Below are positions 5,351-5,430 of a stretch of DNA of 5,430 nt, one piece after another. Positions within the stretch are counted from its first letter, which is position 1; every line of letters begins with the position of its first letter. The notes beneath the pieces were generated by a model. That model was not told the DNA's origin. It saw only the letters and a list, made by a program, of their open reading frames with translations, and did not search any database. Origin of the DNA: JALUUH01 sp964636675 (GTDB lineage Bacteria > Pseudomonadota > Gammaproteobacteria > S012-40). The DNA lies in assembly GCA_964636675.1 (NCBI GenBank), contig CAZWUO010000223.1, positions 1 to 5,430 on the forward strand. The letters run 5' to 3'. The position numbers and the translations under genes were made by a program.

Positions 5351-5430
5351 TCACGCTCGTGGCACGGTGACGTTGTTGTCGCTGATCGTGACTGTGCCGC
5401 TGTCCGGACTACCAACGGCGTAGGCGGTGC
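5351..5430 (-). CDS. C-terminus of a gene entering from the right; probable Calx-beta-like extracellular repeat protein
   Basis: A minus-strand frame open from the window edge runs 25 codons to TGA at 5351-5353. It reads YAVGSPDSGTVTISDNN followed by VTVPRA and stop. The Y-VGSP-S-TVTI-DN pattern is the last strand pair of Calx-beta or related immunoglobulin-like repeats found in long secreted or surface adhesin-type proteins. Its codons are visibly more G+C-rich than the AT-rich DNA immediately to the left. No U-tract hairpin terminator is seen after the stop. Only the tail is visible, so the size and function of the protein are unknown. Confidence 0.6.
   Translation of the reverse strand, partial: TAYAVGSPDSGTVTISDNNVTVPRA

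Overview
The window looks like an accessory, mobile-element-scarred stretch of a Gram-negative chromosome, most likely a gammaproteobacterium. This is inferred from the style of the Sec signal peptides, AGGAG-type ribosome binding sites, a mobile-mystery-B type Fic remnant and what looks like a RAYT (REP-associated tyrosine transposase) tail. No rRNA, tRNA, CRISPR array or complete mobile element is present.

Layout. Positions 1-75 hold the first 25 codons of a minus-strand gene running off the left edge (possibly a DUF4442-type hotdog protein). Positions 76-640 are noncoding but structured: an 11-bp hairpin, an 8-bp tandem array (AATTGGTA/AATTGATA), a tight dyad right beside the array, and an operator-like palindrome (TATTGAC-N6-GTCAATA) overlapping a TATAAT. 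Positions 641-2884 encode a large secreted two-domain protein of unknown function on the plus strand. Its stop codon abuts a frameshifted minus-strand fragment of a group II intron reverse transcriptase (2885-3041). A strong minus-strand terminator (3136-3171) ends a convergent gene (3192-4322) for an exported helical-repeat protein whose C-terminal tail carries a CxxCH motif.

Positions 4615-5310 are a graveyard of mobile DNA: a 161-bp MITE-like element with perfect 15-bp terminal inverted repeats flanked by a TTATT direct repeat, a decapitated Fic-domain gene starting about 10 bp after it with an intact HPYPNGNGRHAR loop, a 47-codon ORF resembling the tail of a RAYT transposase, and two 13-bp TGTCCCCCTTATA repeats. 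The right edge (5351-5430) holds the last 25 codons of a minus-strand gene that look like the end of a Calx-beta-type extracellular repeat.

No operon is visible. The two complete genes are convergent, and both products are predicted to cross the inner membrane; no functional link between them can be shown. The most unusual items are the extreme C-terminal CxxCH of the minus-strand gene, the uncharacterised two-domain secreted protein, and the way the MITE and the reverse-transcriptase fragment abut the ends of other genes.
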